From: Symbiodinium natans | Lineage: Eukaryota > Sar > Dinophyceae > Suessiales > Symbiodiniaceae | DNA: 49,532 nt | Reading direction: 5' to 3' | Assembly (NCBI GenBank): GCA_905221605.1 | Contig: CAJNDS010000938.1 | Span: forward strand, 1 to 49,532 | Shown here: piece by piece, positions 1 through 9,839 of the stretch | Position numbering within the stretch: the stretch's first letter is position 1 | Layout: each line of letters opens with the position of its first letter | The notes under the pieces: model-generated | Databases searched by the model: none | What the model saw: the letters and a program-made list of their open reading frames with translations, nothing else | Told to the model about the DNA's origin: nothing | Made by a program: the position numbers and the translations under genes

Positions 1-1264
1 TAGAGTTCATGGTTAGGGCTAGGGTTTTGGGTTTGCGCTGGGTATGGCTCGAGCTTCGCAGCTGCACTCACACATTCTCGGAAAGGCATGGAAAGACCTG
101 CTCCAGTCACCCCGGCTTTGCGGCTTTGTGGTTCTTGGCTTTCATGCATTCATCACTCTCGGTGCAACACGTCCTCTGGTCGGGGCACCTGGGAAGCTCA
201 GGCCGGGCAGCAAAGATCAGAGCAACTTCCGACTCATGCCTGCAAGCTCGGAATCTGCTCATAGTCGACGGCAGATGGAGCCCGTTTGGCAACCTAGCAT
301 CTGTGAGTGTGTGTGTGGTGTTCGCACCAATGCATGGGCCCAGGAGATTCTGCTAGGCTCCTAGAGGCTGCGTATAAATTCCTTGCAACACTCCGTCTTC
401 GGCTCCCTTGCTCTGCCGCATCCTGGCCGAAACTAGTGTTCTTCGGATACCCAAAGCCCAACACACTGTAGACTCCAGAGGCAGCCTACCTTGAGCTAGA
501 AACAAAGACACCCCAACAGGCATCCAAGTGAAATTCACTCATATTCGTCAAGAAGCACGCCGCGGCATGATGAAGGGCTGCATGGCCATGCACATGCACA
601 TGGCCTCAGACACTGGAGCAAGAGGTGTCCAGCTTGGCTTGCTCATGTCCTTGTGTCGCAGGCTCCGGCCACTAGAGTGGCGCCCAATGCCATGAGTATC
701 CAAGTCGCGGATGCCGTGTCCTGCTGAATCTAAGCTGGCACCCGCTGTGGTCGGTGATAACACAGCAAGGAGCACTGGTGCGGCATCTTGCTCAGCGATC
801 TGTGTCTGCACCGGGTCGGATGTGCCTGACCAGCTAGGAGCGGTGAGAGTTTCAACAAGCGAACAACCTCGACATCAGCATCCCAAGAAGCCTTGTGAAG
901 GCTTCGACGACAAACCCAGCGGCGTCGCCAGGCCAGGCAGCACCAACGGCCTGTGCTTCATTCTTGCATCGAGGGGTCGAGGGGTGGAGGAAAGTTTTCT
1001 CTGACCTCTGAGGCGCTGTCGCGCTTGTCGGGGTTGTCGCGATTGTCGGCATCCTCTGCACGTTGAGGACTCGGATCGACCCTAAAGGCTAACGATTCAT
1101 GTCATGTGAGGATTGGGATGCTAAGTGACGATGTAGGAAAGGCATGCCCGCACCCCTCAAGATGAAAAGACCCGAGGCCAAAGGTGCCCCCAACACGTCC
1201 CACCGGTCCCTGGCACTGGCCGTCATCGCGCCCCTGAAAACTTAACGCTGCTGCGCTCTAACCC
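1..1264. other. No gene supported; unassigned sequence
   Basis: Short ORFs occur on both strands (for example 711-1004 plus and 548-811 minus), but none shows a recognisable domain and the two strands look equally plausible. A single telomere-like heptamer occurs near position 12. I see no promoter or RNA gene that I can defend. Confidence 0.4.
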
Positions 1265-1272
1265 TCAAGGCC

Positions 1273-1430
1273 CTAAAGCTTGAATACTCGAACTAACAAT
1301 CCGGCACCAGCGAATGACTGGTTGTGGTACATCACATTGTTGGGTGCGGTCAGGTCCTCGTTGGCAAAGCCGCAGTCTCCACATTGGCCTCGGCACATGT
1401 CGGCATTGTTGCACGCCTGACTGCAATGGC
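1273..1430 (-). CDS. Candidate exon of a Cys-rich protein, unrecognised
   Basis: The minus-strand frame reads ...NNADMCRGQCGDCG..., followed by a polar stretch ending in AGAGLLVRVFKL and a stop near 1273. Four cysteines in about ten residues and few hydrophobic residues suggest an extracellular or disulfide-bonded segment. No family was recognised and the exon borders are not fixed. It lies on the same strand as all recognised genes in the window. It could be a chance ORF. Confidence 0.25.
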
Positions 1431-2412
1431 AAGATAGAAAAGAACGAAACCCCAAACCCTAAATATCCCCAATAACTAGACCAATCCAAAGCGCAATCAT
1501 TCACAACTTGCGCACAACTTGCGGAACGGAGCTCTTCAGGCCATTGAGCCGTTTCCAGTCACAAGGGAACTCCCTAACGATTGGGCTCAAGCTGGAGGAG
1601 GCGTTTCATGATCCTGGGCTGGTAGCTGCGCTCCTGGCATGCACCGATCATCAACCGGGTATTACCCTCCCTCGAACCCTAAAACCCCTTCCCAGTGGCG
1701 CATTTCGATGCTGCTCCCTGCCGTGTTCCCTTAAGTACCCTAGCAGAGGTAGCTTGGGGCCTACGTTAGCCCTGAAAGGGCTTTCCTGGTCCATATGCCC
1801 TATCCTAACATGCAGTACAGTGGCACAGTGGTATATGATCCCAATTTTCAGGCTTCATTTAAGGTGCCCGAGGCGCTTCACTTGGGTTGCTTGCTGTATG
1901 GCAACTTAGCTTATGTTCCTCAACGAGCACCCAAGCAATCTCGGAAGTTGTGCCATTTGCAGCCGCTGCACAGAGCAAGTTGATGCCCTCTCCTCGTTGA
2001 TGTTGCATGTCTTTGCACACCCCGGCGCGAGGCATCACACGTCTAGAAAGGTACAAGCCAAGGCCAAGGCCGGCGGAGCTACTTCTGCCGTGAGGTAAAG
2101 CATAAATCTTCCGAGCTGACCTGAGTCACTGGCCAGGAGATGCATCCTGCAATGCTGTGACCCTCAGCATGCCAAGCAAGCCCTACACCCTTGCTGTTGC
2201 CAAAACCCTGCCGCCCTAAAGACCCTCACCCGGAATCCGATAGACTTAAAGGTTAGGTTTCAGGGTTTAGACTTGGGTTTAGGGTCTGGGGCTCAGGGTT
2301 TTTGTTAGTTCTTCGCCAGGTCACTGCTTGGATACCAGCATTGAGGAACCAGGCAGCTCAATCAACCTTGCCGCGGTCCCGATCCCACAAGTTTAAAGCT
2401 TGATCTCACAAA

Positions 2413-2523
2413 GAGATGGGCATTTCCCAAAACAGGGGTACAGTAATCCCCAATGCGGTAAACCGTATGTTATGTAGCCTGGAAAAGGGTACCCCTGTTT
2501 TCGCAAATGCCTATATCTATCTC
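2413..2523. repeat. Imperfect inverted repeat, MITE-like, about 110 bp
   Basis: The left arm (2413-2441) and right arm (2489-2523) are imperfect reverse complements that share a GGCATTT core and an AAAACAGGGGTAC end facing inward. About 47 bases lie between them. The structure fits a short terminal-inverted-repeat element or a hairpin-forming transcript. No coding capacity was seen. Confidence 0.55.
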
Positions 2524-3078
2524 AGGACTGCGCTCAGTACACTGGCAAACGGATTCCGCAAAGGCCTGACAACATCCTAACTCTGAGCAGGGAAGTGAAT
2601 AACCCCTTAAGGGTCATACAGCGGGGGATATCGGCTGTAGCACAGGCAGCCAGGCGGGGGGTGCTCAAAACCAGATCCATTCAAGCCACCGCCGCCTCGC
2701 GCTAAGGGGTGCAATGGGTGTTTCTTGCCTGGCACACAGTTACCTTCCATGGCGTTCATGGATGCTGGCCGGGTGCTCTTGCGCATCGTTGCTTCAGGCA
2801 GCCCAAACCCGCATGGTTGCAATTTCAAGCAATAGCCATTCTGAAAGAAATAGGAATGGTCCATGATGATGAGAAAACATGTACTACATACTATGACGAA
2901 GTGTTACGATCAAAATTCGCGAAAGAAAAAGGTACCTGTAGCTGCCTCCGCCACGCACGTCTGAACACTTCGTTGGGCAGCTGGCTCGCTGGACCTGTCC
3001 AGGCAGACATTGCGCTCTCTTGAGACTTTCGAGAGCGTCGGGTCACAAGCAAGCCAGCAGGCTCGCAGAGCAACCCGG

Positions 3079-3131
3079 TTTAGGGTTTAGGGTTTAGATG
3101 GGTTTAGGGTTTAGTGTTTAGGGTTTAGGGT

Positions 3132-3170
<39 letters not shown>

Positions 3171-3192
3171 GGTTTAGGGTTTAGGGTTTAGG
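3079..3192 (+). repeat. Interstitial telomere-like array TTTAGGG with TTGAGGG variants
   Basis: About 16 heptamers in the G-rich-on-plus orientation. The array begins with TTTAGGG units, includes a run of six identical TTGAGGG variant units in the middle, then returns to TTTAGGG. The block of identical variants suggests local tandem amplification after insertion. Confidence 0.9.
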
Positions 3193-3746
3193 ACCACACA
3201 TTGCATCATTTTGCATTGGGCTCTGGATGGTCTGTGCGGATAGGGCAGAGGCCAAGCATGTGGAGCTCTGGATCCGAACTATGTCATCAGGTGACTTTCT
3301 TGGCTCGACGGCTACCGGGACCACTGGCAAATCTGTCATGGCGTTCATGCTCAGATTTGCAATCGATAAAACCAGAAACATCAAGAATTGCAGCCGCTGG
3401 GTACCAGAACCAGGTGGTGCATGCAGACCCTAGATGACCCTAGTGCATGAAGTGGCTGCGCTTCATTGTACGACTCTCGACTGTTTTGTTGGGGACTGTT
3501 GGTTGCTGTGTATCCCCCAGCGGATCAGGCCTTGAAAGGTACATGCGAAACTCTCGGGATGAACGGCTGGGAATGGAATCGACCTTCATCACAGTCGCAT
3601 GCGCCCGCACGCAAAACCGCACATGTTGCCTGCCTTCCAGGCGAGGATCCCCTTGTCAGCCGTCAACGTCTGCCGACTCTCAACGGAATCCTGACACAGG
3701 TGGCTTGGCTTGGTCGCGCGAGGTCGTGCGAGAACACCTTCAAAGA

Positions 3747-3776
3747 ACCCTAAACCCTAAACCCTAAACCCTAAAC
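3747..3776 (-). repeat. Telomere-like CCCTAAA tract
   Basis: Four uninterrupted CCCTAAA units, in the opposite orientation to the array at 3079. Confidence 0.85.
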
Positions 3777-4772
3777 AAAGCACTCCGGTCCAGCAGGGTC
3801 GGCGACATGACCGTGAGGAAGCCGACATCACCTGCAACTAAGCCACTGCTGCAGCAATCTGTACACTGGGGGAACCAGCTCATCCACTTCAAAGAATCGG
3901 TCAATTATGCCTTCAGCTTCTCCAGCCACAACCCCGCGGACAGCAATTTGCAGAACCTGCGCTGGCCAGTAGCACTGGGCGGGCTTCGAACGATGCATGA
4001 AAAATGTCGGCTCTTCGGCATGACCCGCTCCTTCCCGTGGCTGCTTGTGAGACCACGATTGGCGATCCTGTAGGCTGGAGACGAAGCGTGGTAGGGAACT
4101 TGCATGGAGCCCTGCATCTGAGCTCAGAGCGCTTGCGTCAGCAAATTAGCGTCAGTGTTTTAGTGTGCGGCCTAACATGATGGGGTTCTTGGGCCATTGA
4201 TACAGGGTCGAAGTGGGTCAAGATGAGCTTCTCATGACGGCCTGGGCACGTGTCTTGAGAGCGGATGCAACGTCGTTCTGCCCGAGAGAAGACGAAGCAC
4301 GATGTCTCTTATCTTACTGGATCTGAGCAGGGAATCTGGGCATCAGGTTCCTAAAAAGAATCCCTTCAAGGATCAGAAAGGTGGAGAGAAGGCACCTAAT
4401 TCCCGACCTCCCGATTAAGGACCAGTAGAGTCCCTTATCCTCTCCCCGGATCTCTCCCCCTGTCGATATTTGCTAGAAGCCGCAACTTACCGGGTGGCTT
4501 GTCTCCACTCTGCGACGCACTGCAGGTTCTCGTGCTTTGCTTTACTTTACTGGTTGGCGCTTTAGGAAAAGCTGGTAACCCAGCAACCATGGTATGGTAA
4601 GAGTGCACTTTTTTGGGTTTGGATACTTTAAAGGGCAAAGGGTACCACTGACTGACTGGGCTGCCAAGAAAGCCCGCGCTCCTGAGTTTTAGGAGGCTTC
4701 GCGGAGGATCTCCCAGAGATGAAAGGTCGGGGCCTGTGCCAGTCCAACTTTGGAGATCTCTCACACGCTAAT

Positions 4773-4947
4773 GCCCTAAACCCCTAAATCCTTAAACTCC
4801 GAAACCCCTAAACCCCTAAACCCGGGTAGAGTGGTACATTTCCATGAGACCGCCTGCTGGTGGAAGTGGCTGCTGGACCTTGCAGCAGCTGCACAAGAAC
4901 CCTAACCCTAACCCCTAACCCCGAAACCCTAAACCCTAAACCCTAAT
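4773..4947 (-). repeat. Two degenerate CCCTAAA clusters
   Basis: Clusters at 4773-4823 and 4899-4947 are made of CCCTAAA with CCCCTAAA and CCCTAACC variants. They are separated by about 75 bases of other sequence. They lie just beyond the last carboxypeptidase exon I can place. Confidence 0.8.
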
Positions 4948-4959
4948 CGCAACAGTTGT

Positions 4960-7900
4960 AAGCTGTGGCCGGTACCCATTCTGTGTGCAACTCCATGCCA
5001 GCCTTGCCGGCAATGTACCTGCTTGAGACAAATAGCTCGGCCCAGGAGTTCCAGAAGCTATATGATGTATGATGCTCATGTGGGTTTAGGGTTTAGGGTT
5101 TCGGGTTTAGGTGTAGGGTTTCATCAAACTCACGGGCCTCTTTTGGTGTCTCTGTGACGGCTTTTTCTGGTGTGCTCCCTGTAGTATACTGTCGGGTTTC
5201 GGGCTACCGGCAAGGGCCCATGATTTCGCTCAACCCCCATGTGCAGGTATGGGCTCACAATGTACGGTCGAAGTTGCGGGCGTCAATGTCACCAATCTGA
5301 GATGACGGAGGCCAGAAGCCACCACTTTCAGGGCCCACCTACGCGAGCACAGCAAAGGTTCCCTAACCCTAAACCCTAAACCCTAAAACCTAAACCCTAA
5401 ACCCTAAACCTAAACCCGACATGTGGCATCATGCATGTGGCACAAGCACCTCCGGAGACATCGAGATGATGTGCCTAGGTTGCAATTCTTGGATATGGGC
5501 TCGGGTTTGGGCTAGTACGAGAGCTCAATGACTGATTTGTGGTCTAGGATTTAGGGTTTAGGGTTTAGGGTTTAGGGCTTAGGGTTTAGGGTTTAGGCCG
5601 CAAATAGCGACCCAAGAACTTTCAAATACCCTTGAAGCAGGTCACACATGCTTGCGAGACACCTTGCCGAGTACATCCAGTCGTCAGACTCTCCAGAAGT
5701 GGTATAGCCCTGGACGAGATCATGGGGGTCTTCAACTGCTATCCTGTCCAAAATCTGCACGCCACAGGGCTTCAATTCCGGGATTCGCACCACGGTCTTT
5801 ATTGCTGGGCCGAACTTTTTGTATCCTCAGTACACGCAGCGTAAGCAGAACCTCGCTTCTTGTCTACGTTCTGTCTGTTTCAAGCTGTTACTGTTCCAGC
5901 CACACGCTCGGCACGCCAAGGAGCCGAATACCCGAGCGATTTCCTGGTACACTTTCTTGTCTTCTGCGGGCATGAGATCGGCAGTTGCCCAGTTGTACCT
6001 CAGGTGTCGCATGCATGGCGCAAGCATTGCATGTTCTTGAGATCCTCAGGCAAGCAAGCAACAGACGACTGACAGGCGATACCGCTTTCGGTACTGCTTG
6101 CTGGGTGCCCGTGCGGATGGGTCAGCATGCTGCCGTAGGCATGGAAGTTCATGGCAGTCTTGAACTCATTCTCCTAGCATCGTCTTGAACAGCGCTCAAG
6201 TACGTCCCCTGTGCGATGCGACGCCGCTCCTCGCAAATCTTTTTGAAGGCTTGCGTCTCAGGCTCTGAGAACGGCTGCCTCAAACTGTGAGATGTTGGGG
6301 ATGTAGCTTGCGGGGCCTTCTCCAATGTTGGCAGTATCTTGGGTTTGGGGAAGGCTCATGCACGGAGCCCGTAACAACAGTTCAATGTGGGATGTTCCCC
6401 CTCATACTAACAGTCCTTGATAGGGATTCGACTGTCAGTATAAGGGGGAACATCCCAAGGTTCAATCACCCCTCACTTCTGAGCTGGTAGCGTACCGCCA
6501 TGCTCTTCATTGCATCCACCGAAGCTGCTGGACCAATGAACGGCGAAGTTCCTGCAATGTCGGCTCAAGCCTACACACCAAGGTGTGCTTTCAGCTCATG
6601 TGGTAATTTCCCAAAATAGGCCGGGGGTGGGGGGGGGGGGCCTCCCCCTACACAAAAAAAGGAGGAACGACCCCTAAACCCTCAACCCTGAACCCTGAAG
6701 CCTAAACCCGAAACCCGGTAAGAGTGTTTTTTTTTTGTTGCGGGTGCTTTTTTGCTGTGGGTGCGGGGGCGCGTTTTTTTTTGCTGCGGGTGCGGGGGCG
6801 CGTTTTTTTTTTTGCTACTGCGGGCTGAGGGGGGCGCGTTTTTTTTTTTGGCCTGAGGGTGAACGCGCAGAGGTGCGCGTTTTTTTTTGTGCTTGCCGGG
6901 GGGTGCGGGGCGCGTTTTTTTTTTTTGCTGCGGGTGCGGAGCGATTTTTTGCTGTTTTCTCTATATTTTACTATGAAAACCTCTATTTTCTCTAATTTTC
7001 AATAGGAAACCTCTTCTTCTCTATATTTGAATATGAAAACCTCTATTTTCTCTACATTTAGCATGAAAACCTCTAGTTTTTCTAATTTCTCTATACTTCA
7101 ATTCGAAAACCTCTATTTCTCTCTATTTTATAACTAAAACCTCTATTTCTCGCTATTTTTGTCTGTATCGTCATAGTTTTCCCTCTATATTTAATGAGGA
7201 AGACATGAGAGAGGGATACATGAGAAACTTATTCTTTGTGTTATCTCAATATGTGACTTGCAATTAAAAGTGTTTTTGTTCCTCTTGTCCTATTTTGATA
7301 GGAAGCCCATTATTTTCTCTGTCTCTGAATAGGCAAACCTCCATTGTCTTAACATTTGATGAAAACCTCTATTCTCTATATTTGAATATCAAGACCTCTA
7401 CATTTTAATATGAAAGCACTTTGTATTTTCGCTATATTTTCGTATGAAAGCCTCTATTTCCTCTATGTTGTCATAGGAAGCATCTAATTTCTCTATATTG
7501 TATAGCGAAAACCTCTATTGTTCTATAGTTTCTTATTTTGTCAGTATTTTCAGACTTCTTCTCTTTATTTCACGAGGAAGACATGAGAGAGGAATACATG
7601 AAAAGCTAATTCTCTATATTGTCATAAGAGTACATGCATTATCTCTATTTGTGACTCGTAGACAACAAGTGTTTTTGTTCATGTCTCATAACACAAGCTC
7701 TATTTTCTCGATTCTTTACTAAGAAGACGTTTATATCTCTATTTTTAAACGGAAAATTCAACTTCCACCATAAGGTCTGAATTTTCGTAGGAAAGCAAGC
7801 ATATATTCCCTCTTTTTTCAGGGGGTTGGGGGCTGCGCAGACCGCCGCATTTGAAAACACAATGCTCGCATCATGGGTTTGGAAGGGATTCGTAAGCTTT

Positions 7901-9739
7901 GAAGCAGGCTTGCCGGCTAAAAAAGCGGGGGGGTTGGGGGGGGCGCAGCCCCCCCCCGTTTGCAAACACAATGCTCGCATCATCATGGGTTTGGAAGGGA
8001 TTCATATGATTGAAGCAAGTTTGCCCTGCTAAAAAGCGCAGCCCCACCCCCCCCTTTCAAGCGGGGGGGAATGCTCTCATGATGGGTTCGGAAAGGATTC
8101 ATTTGCTTTGAAGCAAGCGGCATGGCTTTAAGAAGCGGGGGGTTGGGGGGGGCGCAGCCCCCCCCTATTTGCAAACCCAATGCTGGCATGATAGGCTTGG
8201 ACAGGATTCATATGCTGAGAAGCGACCTGGCACGGTTTTAAAGAGGGGGGGGGGGTCGGGCGGGGTGCAGCCCTCCCTCCACCGTTTGCAAACACAATGC
8301 TCGCATGATGGCCTTGGGAAGGATTCAGTGCTTTGAAAACGCTTGCACAGTTTAAAGGAGGGGGGGCGTTGGGGACGGGGTTGGGGAGGAAATTGCAAAA
8401 CAAATGACCTGGGGGGTGGGGAGGAAAGGGGGGGCGGGGCGTTTTTTGTTTTGCTGCGGGTGCGGGGGTGCGTTCTTTTTTTGGCTGCGGGGAGGGGGCG
8501 CGTTTTTTTTTTGTGCGGGGGGCGGGGCGACAGGGGGGGGGTAAGGGGGGGGGAGGGGGGGGAGGGGGGGGGAGGGGGGGGGAGGGGGGGGAGGGGGGGG
8601 GAGGGGGGGGGAGGGGGGGTGGCGAGGGGGGGGGGGAGGGGGGGAGAGGGGGGGGGTGTTGCGGTTTTTTGTTTTGATGCAGGTGCGGGGGCACTTTTCT
8701 TTTTGATGCGGGAGGCGTTTTTTTTTCCTGAGGGTGGGGGAGACATCGACAGGCACATCACTCACCATGGGGGGTGGGGTGACAGCTTGGGCGGGCGGAA
8801 GTGGGGGTGCGCGTTTTTTTTTGCATGAGGTGCGGGGGTGCGCGTTGTTTTTTTGCTGGAGGGCGGGGGGGGGGAGGGGGGGGAGGGGGGGGGGGGATGA
8901 GTTTTTTTTTTGCTGTGGGATGCGGGCGCGTTTTTTTTTTGACTGCGGAGTGCGGGGGCGACACGCGCCAGGTCACTCACTCACCGGGGCGGCCCCCGAA
9001 AAAAGCACCCACAGCAAAAAAACACCCACCACAAAAAAAAAAACACGGGTTCCCCCGAAACCCTGAACCCTAAACCCTAAACCCTAAACCCTAAACCCTC
9101 ATCATCCTAACCCCCAAAACCCTAAACCCTACCCCTGAACCCGAAACACATCCCCCTTCGCTCTGCTCTTGTCCTGTTGATGTCGACACCTCCCTCAACC
9201 GGAGACCTGCAGGTTGGCCGCCGGTTCTTCCGAATCACCTTTGAAGCTGCAAGGGTCTTCTAGGGTTTAGGGTTTAGGGTTTAGGGTTTGAGAGGTTTAG
9301 GGAGGGTCGGACGCCCTCATTTGGGGCATGCCAACAGCAGACCATGCAAGCCCTGAACCCAAAATTCGAAAGAGTGACCGTAATTTCCCTAATTAATGAC
9401 CCAAATACCCGAAATACCCGAATTACCCTAATTACCTGATATCCGTGGAACCCCCCACCCCCACAAGCAGCACAGCCCAGCCTTGTTGCGCAGGCCCTGG
9501 GCCAAAAGTGGTTTAGGGTTTAGGGTTTGGGGTTTGGGGTTTAGGGTGTAGGGCAAGTGCAACCGCAGCCTTGTTGGCAACGTAGCCGTCCGGGTTGACA
9601 AAGGGCACGAACCAAATCTCCCGCATATTCAGAATGTATACGGCCTTGAGGGGAGCAGTGTGAAGAACCAGGATATTCTGCTGCAAAGCCGGGTAATTCT
9701 AGAAATTGCCAGGATTGCAGGGGACATCACGGGCTCTCT
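4960..9739 (-). CDS. M14-family zinc metallocarboxypeptidase (5' and 3' ends not found)
   Basis: Hydrolyses C-terminal residues of peptides using one zinc ion, by family. Exons by frame: 9739-9699 (REPVMSPA, the zinc-ligand Glu of HxRE), 9698-9570 (REIWFVPFVNPDGY), about 9255-9174 (RKNRRPTC and GGVDINR, substrate-binding Arg/Asn-Arg), about 6280-6205 (PFSEPETQAF), 6164-6115 (NFHAYGSMLTH, third zinc ligand His), 5998-5925, 5825-5791, 5709-5663 (SGESDDWMYSA, Tyr), a 25-nt microexon 5474-5450 (HIISMSPE, catalytic Glu), 5338-5266 (VGPESGGFWPP) and a tentative exon near 5070-4960. The six family landmarks occur in the right order. The exon with the first zinc His, the start codon and the 3' end were not located. 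The first two exons abut in different frames, so a 1-nt frameshift or assembly error is likely there. Donors are GA, GC and GT. Cellular location unknown. Confidence 0.85.
5082..5120 (+). repeat. Telomere-like tract in carboxypeptidase intron
   Basis: TTTAGGG units with one TTTCGGG and one GTGTAGGG variant. It lies in the intron downstream of the exon at 5338-5266. Confidence 0.8.
5361..5417 (-). repeat. Telomere-like tract in carboxypeptidase intron
   Basis: About eight CCCTAAA units, some lacking a base. It occupies much of the intron between the microexon 5474-5450 and the exon starting at 5338. Confidence 0.85.
5548..5598 (+). repeat. Telomere-like tract in carboxypeptidase intron
   Basis: About seven TTTAGGG units with one CTTAGGG. 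It lies in the intron between the exon 5709-5663 and the microexon. Confidence 0.85.
6388..6457. repeat. 70-bp hairpin element flanked by 7-bp direct repeats
   Basis: Arms 6388-6415 and 6430-6457 are reverse complements over 28 bases with two mismatches, leaving a 14-base loop. The heptamer GTTCAAT stands on both sides (6380-6386 and 6460-6466), like a target-site duplication. It lies in the large carboxypeptidase intron, about 100 bases upstream (in gene sense) of the PFSEPETQ exon. This looks like a very short MITE or a foldback element. Confidence 0.65.
6671..6718 (-). repeat. Degenerate CCCTAAA/CCCTGAA tract
   Basis: Seven degenerate units (CCCTAAA, CCCTCAA, CCCTGAA, CCCGAAA) mark the left edge of the compound repeat block in the carboxypeptidase intron. 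Confidence 0.75.
6724..6955 (+). repeat. Tandem T-run / GCTGCGGGTGCGGGG repeat, cluster A
   Basis: About seven units of roughly 30-35 bases, each made of an 8-12 base T run followed by a variant of GCTGCGGGTGCGGGGGCGCG. The same unit recurs as cluster B at 8440-8960, on the far side of the AT-rich and minisatellite blocks, so the two clusters bracket about 1.5 kb of other repeats inside one intron. Confidence 0.75.
6955..7760. repeat. AT-rich degenerate tandem repeat with internal duplication
   Basis: A motif close to ATGAAAACCTCTATTTTCTC recurs at irregular 30-45 base spacing, with strong drift. A longer unit is also duplicated. The segment starting GAGGAAGACATGAGAGAGG occurs near 7196 and again near 7574, and the following 100 bases are recognisably related, ending in AAGTGTTTTTGTTC. 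Base composition differs sharply from the GC-rich flanks. No coding signal. Confidence 0.7.
7824..8375 (+). repeat. Hairpin-bearing minisatellite, five units of 100-118 bp
   Basis: The phrase AATGCTCGCATGATGGG and its variants start at 7861, 7970, 8070, 8179 and 8296. Each is followed by a GGAAGGATTCATATGCTTTGAAGC-like stretch, and most copies then carry a G run followed by GCGCAGC and a C run, which can fold into a GC-only stem. The units differ by point changes and small gaps, so the array is not recent. It lies in the 2.9 kb carboxypeptidase intron. Confidence 0.8.
8440..8960 (+). repeat. T-run / G-rich tandem repeat, cluster B, with long G runs
   Basis: Contains the same T-run plus GCTGCGGGTGCGGGG unit as cluster A. 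It also holds a 130-base block (about 8527-8660) of G runs broken by single A, T or C bases, and a second such block near 8865-8897. These could form G-quadruplexes on the plus strand. Long frames across this block are low-complexity and not credible genes. Confidence 0.75.
9057..9147 (-). repeat. CCCTAAA array at intron edge
   Basis: About ten CCCTAAA units and variants. It begins roughly 25 bases after the RKNRRP exon ends at 9174 in gene sense, closing the compound repeat block on this side. Confidence 0.8.
9260..9553 (+). repeat. Two TTTAGGG tracts in one carboxypeptidase intron
   Basis: Tracts at 9260-9297 and 9511-9553 lie near the two ends of the intron between the NPDGY exon (ends 9570) and the RKNRRP exon (starts near 9255). 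Both run in the same orientation. Confidence 0.8.
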
Positions 9740-9839
9740 TCCTTCCTTGGCAGCCTCACAGGCTGTGATCTGGGGTTCTTTTGGATCTTTCGGATTATGG
9801 CCTGACTTTCGCACCCTTAACTTGAGAAGGGGCTACGAA

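Larger units (their letters stand above)
1510..4770. other. Mostly unassigned; weak ORFs only
   Basis: Apart from the repeats listed separately, I find only weak candidates. One is a plus-strand frame at 3227-3433 (reads ...GSTATGTTGKSVMAFMLRF...), overlapped by an equally plausible minus frame at 3181-3384. Another is a plus frame at 3807-4073. None has a family signature, and the 3' end of the carboxypeptidase gene could extend into this stretch. Confidence 0.3.

Noticed and set aside
7900-8170. Regularly spaced repeats resembling a CRISPR array
   Set aside because: The repeated parts are long and drift, the spacers are related to each other, and the setting is a eukaryotic intron.
8128-8980. 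Long open frames over the G-rich block on both strands (up to 198 codons, Pro/Gly-rich)
   Set aside because: They come from homopolymer runs, which keep all frames open; there is no domain, and they lie within an intron of the carboxypeptidase.
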